The position numbers and the translations under genes were made by a program. Positions 18,940 to 27,634 of a stretch of 64,000 bases of DNA are shown piece by piece; the first letter of the stretch is position 1; every line of letters begins with the position of its first letter. The stretch covers positions 135,554 to 199,553 of the forward strand of contig NZ_VKDD01000001.1 in assembly GCF_007097525.1 (NCBI RefSeq), written 5' to 3'. The stretch is from Thalassomonas sp. M1454. Lineage in GTDB: Bacteria; Pseudomonadota; Gammaproteobacteria; Enterobacterales; Alteromonadaceae. A model generated the notes under the pieces. It did not search any database. It saw only the letters and a program-made list of their open reading frames with translations, and had not been told where the DNA came from.

Positions 18940-19871
18940 AAGTTTCAATATTAATGCCTGTATACAACAGGGAAGCATTTGTCGAATACGCAATAGAATC
19001 AGTACTAAAACAAACGTATTTAAATATTGAATTGATCATTATAAATGATGGTTCCACCGATAACACTGTTGAAATTATCGAGCGCTACCAAGCTAATTAC
19101 CCTAAGCTAATAAAGGTAATTCACCAAGAAAATCAAGGGCAAAGTATTGCTAGAAATAACGGTATCAATAATGCTACAGGCGAATATATTGCCTTTCTTG
19201 ATAGTGATGATATTTATCAACCAAACATAATAGAAACTTTATTATCCCTTTATAAGCAAAACCCTGAAGCCGCGTTTGTTTATTCAGGTTACAAAGAAAT
19301 TGATATTAGTGGTGAAGTAATTAAATCGGTATATCCAAACCAAGAAAGCAATGATGAAATATATAGTAATCTTTGGTTGTCTCAGTTAAATATTTGGGCA
19401 GGAACCATGATGACAACAACTGATAATCTAAAACAAATAGGAGGGTTTAGCACTAGCTTAAGGGGGGCTGAAAATCATGAATTACGTTTAAATTTATCTA
19501 AGCTAGGGCCAATCTACTTTTCTAAGTTATTACTTTCAAATTATAGGAAACATCCAGATAACTCAATTCGAAACTACAAATCAGGGGACAATAATTATTT
19601 AAGAATTGTAAAAAAACACCTTGGTGAGCACGGCGAATTGAATCATTCGCTTTGGAAAAAAGTAATGGCAAACTTTTATTTTAAGCTAGGTATGCGTTTT
19701 TTTGGTGCTAATCAATATAAACCAGCAATCAATAATTTTGTTTTGAGCATTAAGCATAACCCAAGAAAAATCCAAGCTTATGCTCAGCTATTTCGTTCGC
19801 TATTAGGAAAAAAAATTAATCAGTTAATAAGTAACTATAAAAAAAAGAAGCCTGAAAATAACTCAATATGA
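18936..19871 (+). CDS. Glycosyltransferase family 2
   Basis: The protein has 311 residues. The GT-A signature is complete: SILMPVYNREAFVEYAIESV at the N-terminus, NDGSTDN near 32 and FLDSDDIY near 88. GAENHELRLNLSKLG near 185 forms the acceptor side. The C-terminus is rich in Lys and Asn and has no membrane helix. It overlaps both neighbours by 4 bases, so it is translated together with the polymerase-like protein and the flippase. Sugar specificity is unknown. Confidence 0.9.
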   Translation: MKVSILMPVYNREAFVEYAIESVLKQTYLNIELIIINDGSTDNTVEIIERYQANYPKLIKVIHQENQGQSIARNNGINNATGEYIAFLDSDDIYQPNIIETLLSLYKQNPEAAFVYSGYKEIDISGEVIKSVYPNQESNDEIYSNLWLSQLNIWAGTMMTTTDNLKQIGGFSTSLRGAENHELRLNLSKLGPIYFSKLLLSNYRKHPDNSIRNYKSGDNNYLRIVKKHLGEHGELNHSLWKKVMANFYFKLGMRFFGANQYKPAINNFVLSIKHNPRKIQAYAQLFRSLLGKKINQLISNYKKKKPENNSI

Positions 19872-21376
19872 AAAAATATTTTTACAGCATATCTTCCAAT
19901 TGGATTAACCTATTAGTTGCAATAGCAATAGCTTTTATTGTTAGCCCAATATTAGTTAATTCATTAGGGAAAGATGTTTATGGGATCTGGATATTAATTG
20001 TATCTATGACAAGCTATTTCACTCTTTTAGATTTAGGGGTAAATAGTGCGATTGTTAAGTATATTTCCGAATTTATCGCTAGAAATGACCACAAGAATGT
20101 AAACCGGATTTTTAGTACATCCTTGTTTTTATTTTTTTTGTTAGCAATGATCACCCTAGTAATTTCAATTTTTTTAGCGTTAAATTTTCATTCTTTTTTT
20201 GAAATAACCATTTTTAGCAAGAACTATGTTGCGCTAACATTTTTTATCGTAGGTATAGATCTAACCATTAATTTACTCTTTAGTGTTTATTTAGGCACAT
20301 TAAAAGCGTTTAATAAATTTGTTGCTTTAAATATTATTAATATTGTTATAGCCATCACCAAAAATTCTATTTTTGTCTACCTGCTGCTGTATCAAAGTTC
20401 CTCAATTTTAACTCTATCTCTTGTTCAGTTAATTTTTACTCTGATTAAAACCTTCATACATTATTTTTTAATAAAAAGCTTACCTTTTAGGGTACGTTTT
20501 TCATTTAACCATATATCTAAATCTTCATTAAAAATATTATATCAATACAGTATTTATAGTTTTTTAATTGCCGTATCTCATAAAATGATTTTTTATACAG
20601 ATACCATTATTATTGGCGCAATTATTGGTGTAGAAGAGATCGCATACTATGCCATTCCGCTTACTTTAGTTCAGTATATTGAACAATTTGTCTGGGCTAT
20701 TATAGCGGTGCTCATTCCTATAATAAGTGCCAAATCAGCCTTTGACGACCTTAGCTCAACTAAAAAGATATATAAATTAGGAACAAAGTATATCTTTCTC
20801 TTATTCTCCCCGGTTTTAGTCGTATTATTCAGCGTAGGCGATCAATTTATTGGCATGTGGATGGGGGATGATTTTCGTATTCCTTCAGGAAAGATATTGG
20901 TGATCTTTTTATGTGGCTATACTTTTCTCCTTGGTCAATTAGTTGCTCATGGCATATTAAAGGGTATTGGCAAGCATAAATGGTTGGCCATTACTCTACT
21001 TTTCGAAGCAACTCTAAATTTATGTATTAGCCTATTGTTAGCGCCAGTATATGGTATTTATGGTGTTGCCATAGGTACCGCTATTCCTATGGTAGTGATG
21101 AATCTATTAATTATTCCTTACATTACTAGCTACCAACTCAAAATTAATGTTTATAAATATATGCTTAACTCTTTTGCAATGCCTCTACTAATACTTATAT
21201 TAATAACAAGTTTACTCATCATGTTAAATGTAGAGTTGGAGAGTTATTGGCAGTTAATCTTGTATAGCTCAATTGTGGTATTAATTTATCTTCCTATTTT
21301 TTATTTTTCATTAGAGAACTCAGAAAAACTAAAAGCGGACAGTTATCTTAGTTTATATTTTGGAAGTCGACGATGA
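19868..21376 (+). CDS. Polysaccharide flippase (Wzx/MOP superfamily)
   Basis: The protein has 502 residues and about 14 hydrophobic helices. It begins with a Wzx-like ISSNWINLLVAIAIAFIVSPILVNSLG-type segment (residues 7-35) followed by YGIWILIVSMTSYFTLLDLG. This is the MOP/MATE-like layout of lipid-linked oligosaccharide flippases. Its likely job is to move undecaprenyl-linked repeat units across the inner membrane for the polymerase-like protein two genes upstream. It overlaps both neighbours by ATGA. Confidence 0.88.
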   Translation: MKKYFYSISSNWINLLVAIAIAFIVSPILVNSLGKDVYGIWILIVSMTSYFTLLDLGVNSAIVKYISEFIARNDHKNVNRIFSTSLFLFFLLAMITLVISIFLALNFHSFFEITIFSKNYVALTFFIVGIDLTINLLFSVYLGTLKAFNKFVALNIINIVIAITKNSIFVYLLLYQSSSILTLSLVQLIFTLIKTFIHYFLIKSLPFRVRFSFNHISKSSLKILYQYSIYSFLIAVSHKMIFYTDTIIIGAIIGVEEIAYYAIPLTLVQYIEQFVWAIIAVLIPIISAKSAFDDLSSTKKIYKLGTKYIFLLFSPVLVVLFSVGDQFIGMWMGDDFRIPSGKILVIFLCGYTFLLGQLVAHGILKGIGKHKWLAITLLFEATLNLCISLLLAPVYGIYGVAIGTAIPMVVMNLLIIPYITSYQLKINVYKYMLNSFAMPLLILILITSLLIMLNVELESYWQLILYSSIVVLIYLPIFYFSLENSEKLKADSYLSLYFGSRR

Positions 21377-22629
21377 AATGGACTACTAACAAAAACCCTG
21401 CAATTTTTATTGGGCAGATGTCAAAATTCATCTTAAATAGTGGTGAACAACAAACCTTTACTATTTCACTAGAAAATAGCAGTGCCCTTATAAAAATTTA
21501 CTCCTTGCTAAGGATCAAGCTTTTACTATTAAAAAAATCTTCTAGAAAATATGATTTAATTGCAAATTACCCAGCATTGTCTTTTAAGGTAGAAACAGCA
21601 ACAATAAATTATGCCAATAATAACCTCCTAGCAACTAGGCGCATAAATTTTAAAGGCCGATTATTAAATACTTTAGATAAATTTATCGGCTTACATTCAT
21701 CCTTGCAGAGTTTGACAGTTATAAAACAACCTTTAAATTTTAACCCTGAGATTGCCCGTGCAAATCCAAACAATCATCCATTTATTTTTATATTCACATC
21801 CAATCCAACATTGTTATTTATTAATAAAGAGAATCAACCTGAAATTGTAATAAGCATTGCACAGGGTAATCCAAAATCGGCATGGGAAATAAAAAAGGCA
21901 TTATTTAATTACTTACCTAACAGATTCGCTCAACCCATTAAGCTAGTTAAAAATAATGAATACAGCTTTATAATTGAACAAGGCTTAGACGGCAGCCCAT
22001 GGTTTCAAATTTTAAGCACTTTCCCCCTAGAAAAGCTATTACCTAAAGCTCTGAATGCATTACAAGAATTTCAGTGTGCTATTAACCAAAACCAAGCATG
22101 GCATCAACAAATCAACCTTAAAAAAGAATTTACAAATCTCATTGATGATGCAAGCAAATCTACTGATTTAAATTTAAGCTTCCTTGAAGCTGTTAAATTA
22201 AGATACTTAACTATATTTAATGATCATAATTCAATTATCAAATCTGCAGCACAGCATTCTGATTTTTCAGTAAACAATTTACTATTCAAAAAAGATCATG
22301 CCTATATTATCGATTTAGAAGACTTCGGCCGTTCAATGCTTCCCCTGCAAGACGAAATGTCATTAGCAATTTCTTTTTATTTACTGGATCAAAAAAGCAC
22401 GAATTTACCAAGTCTTTTACAGGCTTGCATCAAATCAAATCCTCAGTATAACCACCTTCCACCAGAGATAATAAAAGTACTATTTATATGCCAGTTACTA
22501 TTTAAACTGGGTAGCTGGTCTCGAGATAAGCAAAGATATGAGTTGCGACTTAAGGTCTTTAATATACTTAAAGATTTTCTAGAGGACGAAAATAAATATG
22601 TCGACTACACTTCAATTAACATCAAGTAA
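21373..22629 (+). CDS. APH-fold kinase-like protein of the polysaccharide locus
   Basis: The protein has 418 residues and no signal peptide. The second half carries the aminoglycoside phosphotransferase/choline kinase signature: HSDFSVNNLLF near 293 (catalytic Asp and metal-binding Asn of the Brenner motif) and YIIDLEDFG near 310 (the DFG-equivalent). The N-terminal half has no clear glycine loop I can name. Members of this fold phosphorylate small hydroxylated molecules. Here it is coupled by ATGA to the flippase, so a sugar, amino-sugar or lipid-linked intermediate is a reasonable guess. Substrate unknown. Confidence 0.7.
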   Translation: MKWTTNKNPAIFIGQMSKFILNSGEQQTFTISLENSSALIKIYSLLRIKLLLLKKSSRKYDLIANYPALSFKVETATINYANNNLLATRRINFKGRLLNTLDKFIGLHSSLQSLTVIKQPLNFNPEIARANPNNHPFIFIFTSNPTLLFINKENQPEIVISIAQGNPKSAWEIKKALFNYLPNRFAQPIKLVKNNEYSFIIEQGLDGSPWFQILSTFPLEKLLPKALNALQEFQCAINQNQAWHQQINLKKEFTNLIDDASKSTDLNLSFLEAVKLRYLTIFNDHNSIIKSAAQHSDFSVNNLLFKKDHAYIIDLEDFGRSMLPLQDEMSLAISFYLLDQKSTNLPSLLQACIKSNPQYNHLPPEIIKVLFICQLLFKLGSWSRDKQRYELRLKVFNILKDFLEDENKYVDYTSINIK

Positions 22630-22641
22630 TTAGAATTTTTT

Positions 22642-23832
22642 ATGCTAAAAAATATAATGTTATTCATGATATCTTGCTTTTGTATTGCAGCTAATGCTCA
22701 AGTAATCTCTGGGGATGACCCAAAGTCGATAACTTATTCCAATTATAAATTTAACTACATAGGTGCATTTAGAATACCGGCAGATACATTTGGTGATTCT
22801 CGGGTAACTTATAGCCAAGGTGTATTTACACTAAAAGATGATGGCAAGTCATTTTTTATCGTTGGACATAAGCAACATCAAGCAATTGCAGAATTTAGCA
22901 TTCCTGAACTAAGTAATGATACGAAAAATATTGAAGATCTTGCCTTTGCAAATAACCTGCAAAAATTCTCTAAAATATTAAAAATCGATAAGTTAAAACA
23001 ATACCCTAAGCTAGATACAATTACTGGTATGGACTATATTTCAGGACGACTAGTCATCAATGTTATGGAGTACTATGATGCCAATAGAGATAATAATCAT
23101 ACAACGATAATTTTAAATACCCCGAGTCAATTATCAAACGCAACAATAAGCGGACCATTTAGTTTAACTGGTGGAGCTCACTTATCGGGTTGGATCAGCC
23201 CTCTACCGAAAAGCATATCCGCATCATCACAATATAACTACCTCTTTGGTAACGCGAGTAACCTGCCAATTAATGGCCGTTTAAGTATTGGACCAAGCCT
23301 GTTTTTTGTAAAAGTGACACCTGAACAGAGTGCATTTAGCACCAAGTCGATAATGGATTTTTCATTAGACAGCCCATTGCATGAAGATAGTTATAATAAA
23401 TCTATGACCAACAATGTTTGGACTGAAGTGTCACAAGCAGCTTATGGTTTTATACCCCAAAATAGTGATTCATATTTTGTTTTTGGTTTCTCCGGAGGAC
23501 ATAACAGTAAGATTGGCTACAAAATAACACAAGACAATAACCACAAGTGCCCTGGACCATGCCCTTATGCTGCCAATGATTTTTATAATTACTTATGGGT
23601 ATGGGATGTCAATAAATTATTAAACTCGCCACAGTCCAAAAAAAACGTAACTTATGGGAAGATCAACTTGCCATTTTCAAATAACATTAATGACTCATTA
23701 ATCATTGGGGCAGATTACCACCAAGAAAAAAGCTTGTTATATATATTATTAAAAAGCCCTGATACTTTACAAAAGCCATTTGAAAAAGCCCCTTTGATGC
23801 TTGTTTATCGCTTAAGCGACCATAATGCGTAA
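22642..23832 (+). CDS. Secreted protein of unknown function in the polysaccharide locus
   Basis: I do not recognise this 396-residue protein. It has a signal peptide (residues 1-19, ending ANA) and no membrane helix, lipobox or PEP-CTERM tail. The body is rich in short beta-strand-like segments separated by Asn/Asp/Ser/Gly loops (for example FNYIGAFRIP near 35, FGFSGGHNSKIGY near 278), which suggests a beta-propeller or all-beta fold. Two cysteines are close together in CPGPCPY near 303. It starts 12 bases after the kinase-like gene and overlaps the sulfotransferase by 8 bases, so it belongs to the operon. Polymer binding or modification outside the cell is only a guess. Confidence 0.6.
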   Translation: MLKNIMLFMISCFCIAANAQVISGDDPKSITYSNYKFNYIGAFRIPADTFGDSRVTYSQGVFTLKDDGKSFFIVGHKQHQAIAEFSIPELSNDTKNIEDLAFANNLQKFSKILKIDKLKQYPKLDTITGMDYISGRLVINVMEYYDANRDNNHTTIILNTPSQLSNATISGPFSLTGGAHLSGWISPLPKSISASSQYNYLFGNASNLPINGRLSIGPSLFFVKVTPEQSAFSTKSIMDFSLDSPLHEDSYNKSMTNNVWTEVSQAAYGFIPQNSDSYFVFGFSGGHNSKIGYKITQDNNHKCPGPCPYAANDFYNYLWVWDVNKLLNSPQSKKNVTYGKINLPFSNNINDSLIIGADYHQEKSLLYILLKSPDTLQKPFEKAPLMLVYRLSDHNA

Positions 23833-24727
23833 TTTATTCATCATAGGTAGTCCCCGCTCAGGAACCACATACCTTGCAAAGTATTTGCAAAAGTCTAGTT
23901 ATGGCAAAGCTTTTGAAACTCACTTTATTATTAAATATTATAAAAATCTCTACCGCTACAAACCATTGCATACTGATAACCTGAAACGATTATTAAAAGA
24001 TTTATCAACTGAGAGATACGTTAAGCAATGGAATATTAAGTTAAACAGCAAAGAAATACCTATTGCAAAAAATGACTTAGATACATATCTGAACCTAGTT
24101 AACTATATATGTAACCAAATTCGAATAAGTAAGCATTGGGCAGATAAAACCCCTCATTATATTCATGATTGGGGATTATTAGATCGCCTATTTCCACAAG
24201 CACGGTATATCTATATTATTCGAGATGGCCGCGATGTTGCGCTGTCTCTGTTAAAAAAGTCTTGGGGCCCAAATAATATTTATACTTGTGCAAAATTATG
24301 GAGTGAGCAAAACAATAATTTTGAAATGGTACAAAAATTAGAGCGTGAGCAACGAATTTTAATAGTAAAATATGAAGATTTAATACAATCACCTAAAAGT
24401 ACCTCAAGCTTAATTATGTCGTTCATAGGAGAAGAACATGATGAAAAATTTTTCGAGGAAATTAAAAGCAATACTTTGTCAGCCAATTATAATAAATGGC
24501 AACAGAAACTTAGCAAGGCGGAACTCAATGTATTTAACTTTATTGCTTTTAAGGAATTAAACTTTTGGGGATATAAAACAAGTGAATATACAACCCCACC
24601 ATCCAAGTTGCAGATAATAAGATACCGTGTACATGACTTTATTCTTTATTGGTGTCACCACATTAAGCAAAATACTTTAGATTGGCTGCAAATAAAACTA
24701 AAAATAAAGCAACCATTCAATCAATGA
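23825..24727 (+). CDS. Sulfotransferase family protein
   Basis: The protein has 300 residues. The 5'-phosphosulfate loop for PAPS is at the N-terminus (FIIGSPRSGTTYLAKYL), and the 3'-phosphate site is YIIRDGRDVALSLLKKS near 130. ADKTPHYI near 108 is the usual intermediate motif. It should transfer sulfate from PAPS to a sugar hydroxyl in the cytoplasm. It overlaps the preceding secreted protein by 8 bases. Sulfated extracellular polysaccharides are common in marine bacteria, which fits the habitat inferred from the rest of the window. Confidence 0.87.
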   Translation: MRNLFIIGSPRSGTTYLAKYLQKSSYGKAFETHFIIKYYKNLYRYKPLHTDNLKRLLKDLSTERYVKQWNIKLNSKEIPIAKNDLDTYLNLVNYICNQIRISKHWADKTPHYIHDWGLLDRLFPQARYIYIIRDGRDVALSLLKKSWGPNNIYTCAKLWSEQNNNFEMVQKLEREQRILIVKYEDLIQSPKSTSSLIMSFIGEEHDEKFFEEIKSNTLSANYNKWQQKLSKAELNVFNFIAFKELNFWGYKTSEYTTPPSKLQIIRYRVHDFILYWCHHIKQNTLDWLQIKLKIKQPFNQ

Positions 24728-24788
24728 CAACTTTTTTATTTGCACTGCTATTATTAGAAGTAATCTAAATAATAAAAAAGTAACTGTA

Positions 24789-26012
24789 TTGAATATACTC
24801 TTTATAACGCAGCGGGTACCTTACCCTCCCAACAAGGGAGATAAAATAAGAACTTATAATCAGTTGTTACACCTTTATCAGCGAGGACACCATATTACTG
24901 TCGCCTGCCCTGTAGATAGTGACAGTGAATACAACTACTTAAATAAGGTAATAAAAATTATAAATGCTGGTACATTATTTGGCACCAGTTTGCCTTTTAT
25001 TGTAAAAGCAATTTACAGTTTACTTACCAACAAACCTTTTAGTATCTGTCACTTCTTTTCACCTCAATTAAAGCGCAAAATTGACAACAACCTTCATCAG
25101 TACGATCTGATTATGTGCTCAAGTTCAAGTGTCGTAGAGTACCTTTTTCAAAACAAAAAATTTAATGATTTTGGTAAGGTTATTGTCGATTTTATGGATT
25201 TAGACTCGGATAAATGGAAACAATATAGAGATGCTACTACTGGTATAAAGAAATGGATTTATCATCGTGAATATAAGCTACTGCAATCATATGAAAGCAA
25301 TATTCAGGGTAAGGTAAAATATTGCTTATTTACCAGCACCAAAGAAGTTCAAATATTTAAAAAAGATTTGGCCCCAACTCAAAACAAAGATAATTTAATT
25401 CATATAGGGAATGGCCTTGATTATTCTTATTTTAGGCCGGTAAATAAACCCTTTGATGTTAAGTATTGCCAGTTTATATTCACCGGAGTAATGGATTACA
25501 CGCCAAATATCGATGCGGTCACTTGGTTTTGTTCTGCTATTTGGCCCCAAATAATTAACTATGCGCCTCATGCAAAGTTTTTCATTGCGGGGATGAATCC
25601 AACCCCCAAAGTAAAAGCATTAGCTAACCTTAAGGGCGTTGAAGTGACAGGCTTTGTTGAAGATATTCGAGATTATTATAAACAAGCCGATTTCTTTGTT
25701 GCGCCACTAAGAATTGCTCGCGGAGTACAAAATAAAGTGCTTGAAGCATTTGCTTGTAAGCTTCCCGTAGTTACTACTCCAAATGCCATTCAAGGTATAG
25801 AATGCGAACCAGAAGAGCATTGTTTACAAGCAAGCTCTGCGGATGAGTTTATTAGTCAGATTCAACGACTAATAGCAGATAAAGAGTTACGGGAAAGGCT
25901 CAGTAATAATGCATTACAATTAATTGTTGATAAATATTCTTGGGAGGGTCAACTACAAAAGCTTGATAAACTGATAAATAATGACTTAACTAAAGAAAAA
26001 AAGATTCTTTAG
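24789..26012 (+). CDS. Stp1-type glycosyltransferase family 4, XrtA/PEP-CTERM system-associated
   Basis: The protein has 407 residues. The N-terminus NILFITQRVPYPPNKGDKIR is diagnostic of the exosortase-linked sugar transferase group Stp1. FVAPLRIARGVQNKVLEAFA near residue 310 carries the GT4 donor-site motif in which the first Glu of EX7E is replaced by an Arg-containing stretch, as is usual in this group. The start codon is TTG with only an A-rich ribosome-binding region; the conserved N-terminus leaves no other option. It is separated from the sulfotransferase by 61 bases. Confidence 0.88.
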   Translation: MNILFITQRVPYPPNKGDKIRTYNQLLHLYQRGHHITVACPVDSDSEYNYLNKVIKIINAGTLFGTSLPFIVKAIYSLLTNKPFSICHFFSPQLKRKIDNNLHQYDLIMCSSSSVVEYLFQNKKFNDFGKVIVDFMDLDSDKWKQYRDATTGIKKWIYHREYKLLQSYESNIQGKVKYCLFTSTKEVQIFKKDLAPTQNKDNLIHIGNGLDYSYFRPVNKPFDVKYCQFIFTGVMDYTPNIDAVTWFCSAIWPQIINYAPHAKFFIAGMNPTPKVKALANLKGVEVTGFVEDIRDYYKQADFFVAPLRIARGVQNKVLEAFACKLPVVTTPNAIQGIECEPEEHCLQASSADEFISQIQRLIADKELRERLSNNALQLIVDKYSWEGQLQKLDKLINNDLTKEKKIL

Positions 26013-26019
26013 GTTGCCT

Positions 26020-26592
26020 ATGAAAAAGATAATAGTACTCATCACCAGCATAATTATGTTGCCTCTTACTATTATTTTCTATTTAGTTAAGCCGATCGTC
26101 TCTATCGATTCCTTTTTTTCGAGCTGTGCACAACTTATAAGCCTTTTCCCAGGGAAATTAGGTAGTTACCTTAGGATAGGGTTTTATCGGTACAGTATGT
26201 CTCACTGTAGCTCCAATTGCATGATTAGCTTTGGAGTTTTGTTCTCGCAAACAGATACTGAAATTTTTGATGGTGTTTATATTGGCCCCCAATCAAATAT
26301 AGGGAGCTGCGCTATTGAGGAGAATTGCTTACTTGGCTCTGGGGTGCATATTCTTAGTGGTAAACGCCAACATAATTACTCAAACCCTGATGTGCCACTT
26401 AAAGATCAAGGAGGTGAGTATATCAAGGTAACCATTGGTGCAAATACTTGGATTGGTAACGGCGCAATAGTAATGGCTAATGTGGGTAAAAATTGTGTAA
26501 TTGCCGCAGGCAGTGTAGTTACTGAAGATGTTGCTGACAACTCAATTATGGCTGGCAACCCTGCAGTATTAATTAAACCTACTCATGCATAA
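26020..26592 (+). CDS. Hexapeptide-repeat acyltransferase (left-handed beta-helix)
   Basis: The protein has about 190 residues. One N-terminal hydrophobic segment (VLITSIIMLPLTIIFYLV) is followed by a left-handed beta-helix with isoleucine/valine hexapeptide rungs (VYIGPQSNIGSC, TIGANTWIGNGAIVMANVG, VIAAGSVVTEDV). The C-terminal AGNPAVLIKP is typical of CatB/NodL-type O- or N-acetyltransferases. The reading frame opens at a TTG (26014), but the ATG at 26020 is preceded by a TTTAGG at good spacing and is preferred. It probably acetylates a sugar of the polymer. It overlaps the next gene by 8 bases. Confidence 0.87.
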   Translation: MKKIIVLITSIIMLPLTIIFYLVKPIVSIDSFFSSCAQLISLFPGKLGSYLRIGFYRYSMSHCSSNCMISFGVLFSQTDTEIFDGVYIGPQSNIGSCAIEENCLLGSGVHILSGKRQHNYSNPDVPLKDQGGEYIKVTIGANTWIGNGAIVMANVGKNCVIAAGSVVTEDVADNSIMAGNPAVLIKPTHA

Positions 26593-27634
26593 AATTCTAC
26601 TGTTAATTGTATTAAGTATAAGTAGCTATAGCTTTGCTAGTGAAAATATCTGCTTAGAAGAAAGCTTCACAGTATCTAATAGTATTTTATTTGATGATAT
26701 TTTAAAACAAACCGCGCACTGTAATAGCCATCAAACAATAAGTTTGAAGTCAGGTTATTACTCGATATATAGCACCATTCAAATTAAACGTAATAACCTC
26801 ACCATTACCAGCAAAACTAACGATCCAAGTGATGTAACCATTGCCGGCGATGCCATGAGTGTTGATGCAAAGGTAGGTAATATATTCAGAATAGCTGGGC
26901 AGAATATAAAAATCTCAGGTTTAACCATTGAAAAAAGCGGATATCACTTAATTCAAATTGCTGGTGAGAATGGAGCGCAAAGTCCTATCATTGAAAATAA
27001 TATATTTCGCGACTCTTACCAACAAATGATTAAAGTTACCTTTGGAGAGGATAAAAATAATCGAGTTAAAAATGGCATTATTCGCAATAACAAGTTTGAT
27101 TACCCCGCAGGTATTGGGCCAAATTGGTATATTGGTGGTGTTGATGCGCATGGCATTATTAACTGGCAAATCACTAACAATTATTTTGCAAATATCGCCA
27201 GCCCCAATAAACATATAGCTGAACATGCTATTCATATTTGGAATCAATCAGAAAATAATTTAGTGGCAAATAATACTATTGTAAATTGCGATCGCGGCAT
27301 TGGTTTTGGAATGGGAGAACGAGGCAATGAAGGTGGGGAAATAACAGGCAACAAAATTTATCATCAAGCGAATAATCATCCCTTCGCTGATGTTGGTATT
27401 TCATTAGAATCAAGCCCTAATTCAGTAATCGATAGTAATATCATCATATTAGAGCACTCTTATCCCGCTGCTATAGAATATAGATTCGAACACACAACAG
27501 GCGCAAAAATTAAAGATAATATCTTTAATAAACCGATCAGGAAAAGAGATTCTGCGCAGGCGAAGCTAACTAATAATAAACTAATCAGTCAACAACAAAG
27601 TAAAACGTTGATTGAGAAATATTTTAATCATTAA
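26585..27634 (+). CDS. Secreted right-handed parallel beta-helix protein
   Basis: The protein has 349 residues with a signal peptide (about 1-18, ending SYSFA). From about residue 50 onward it consists of parallel beta-helix coils with Asn-ladder features (IENNIFRDS, IIRNNKFDY, ITNNYFANI, VANNTIVNC, ITGNKIYHQ, IDSNIIILE). This is the fold of pectate lyase-, chondroitinase B- and NosD-like proteins. It may be a polysaccharide lyase, an epimerase or a binding protein that acts on the exported polymer. I cannot identify a catalytic Lys/Arg pair with confidence. It ends in an 11-base overlap with the convergent xrtA gene. Confidence 0.8.
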   Translation: MHKILLLIVLSISSYSFASENICLEESFTVSNSILFDDILKQTAHCNSHQTISLKSGYYSIYSTIQIKRNNLTITSKTNDPSDVTIAGDAMSVDAKVGNIFRIAGQNIKISGLTIEKSGYHLIQIAGENGAQSPIIENNIFRDSYQQMIKVTFGEDKNNRVKNGIIRNNKFDYPAGIGPNWYIGGVDAHGIINWQITNNYFANIASPNKHIAEHAIHIWNQSENNLVANNTIVNCDRGIGFGMGERGNEGGEITGNKIYHQANNHPFADVGISLESSPNSVIDSNIIILEHSYPAAIEYRFEHTTGAKIKDNIFNKPIRKRDSAQAKLTNNKLISQQQSKTLIEKYFNH

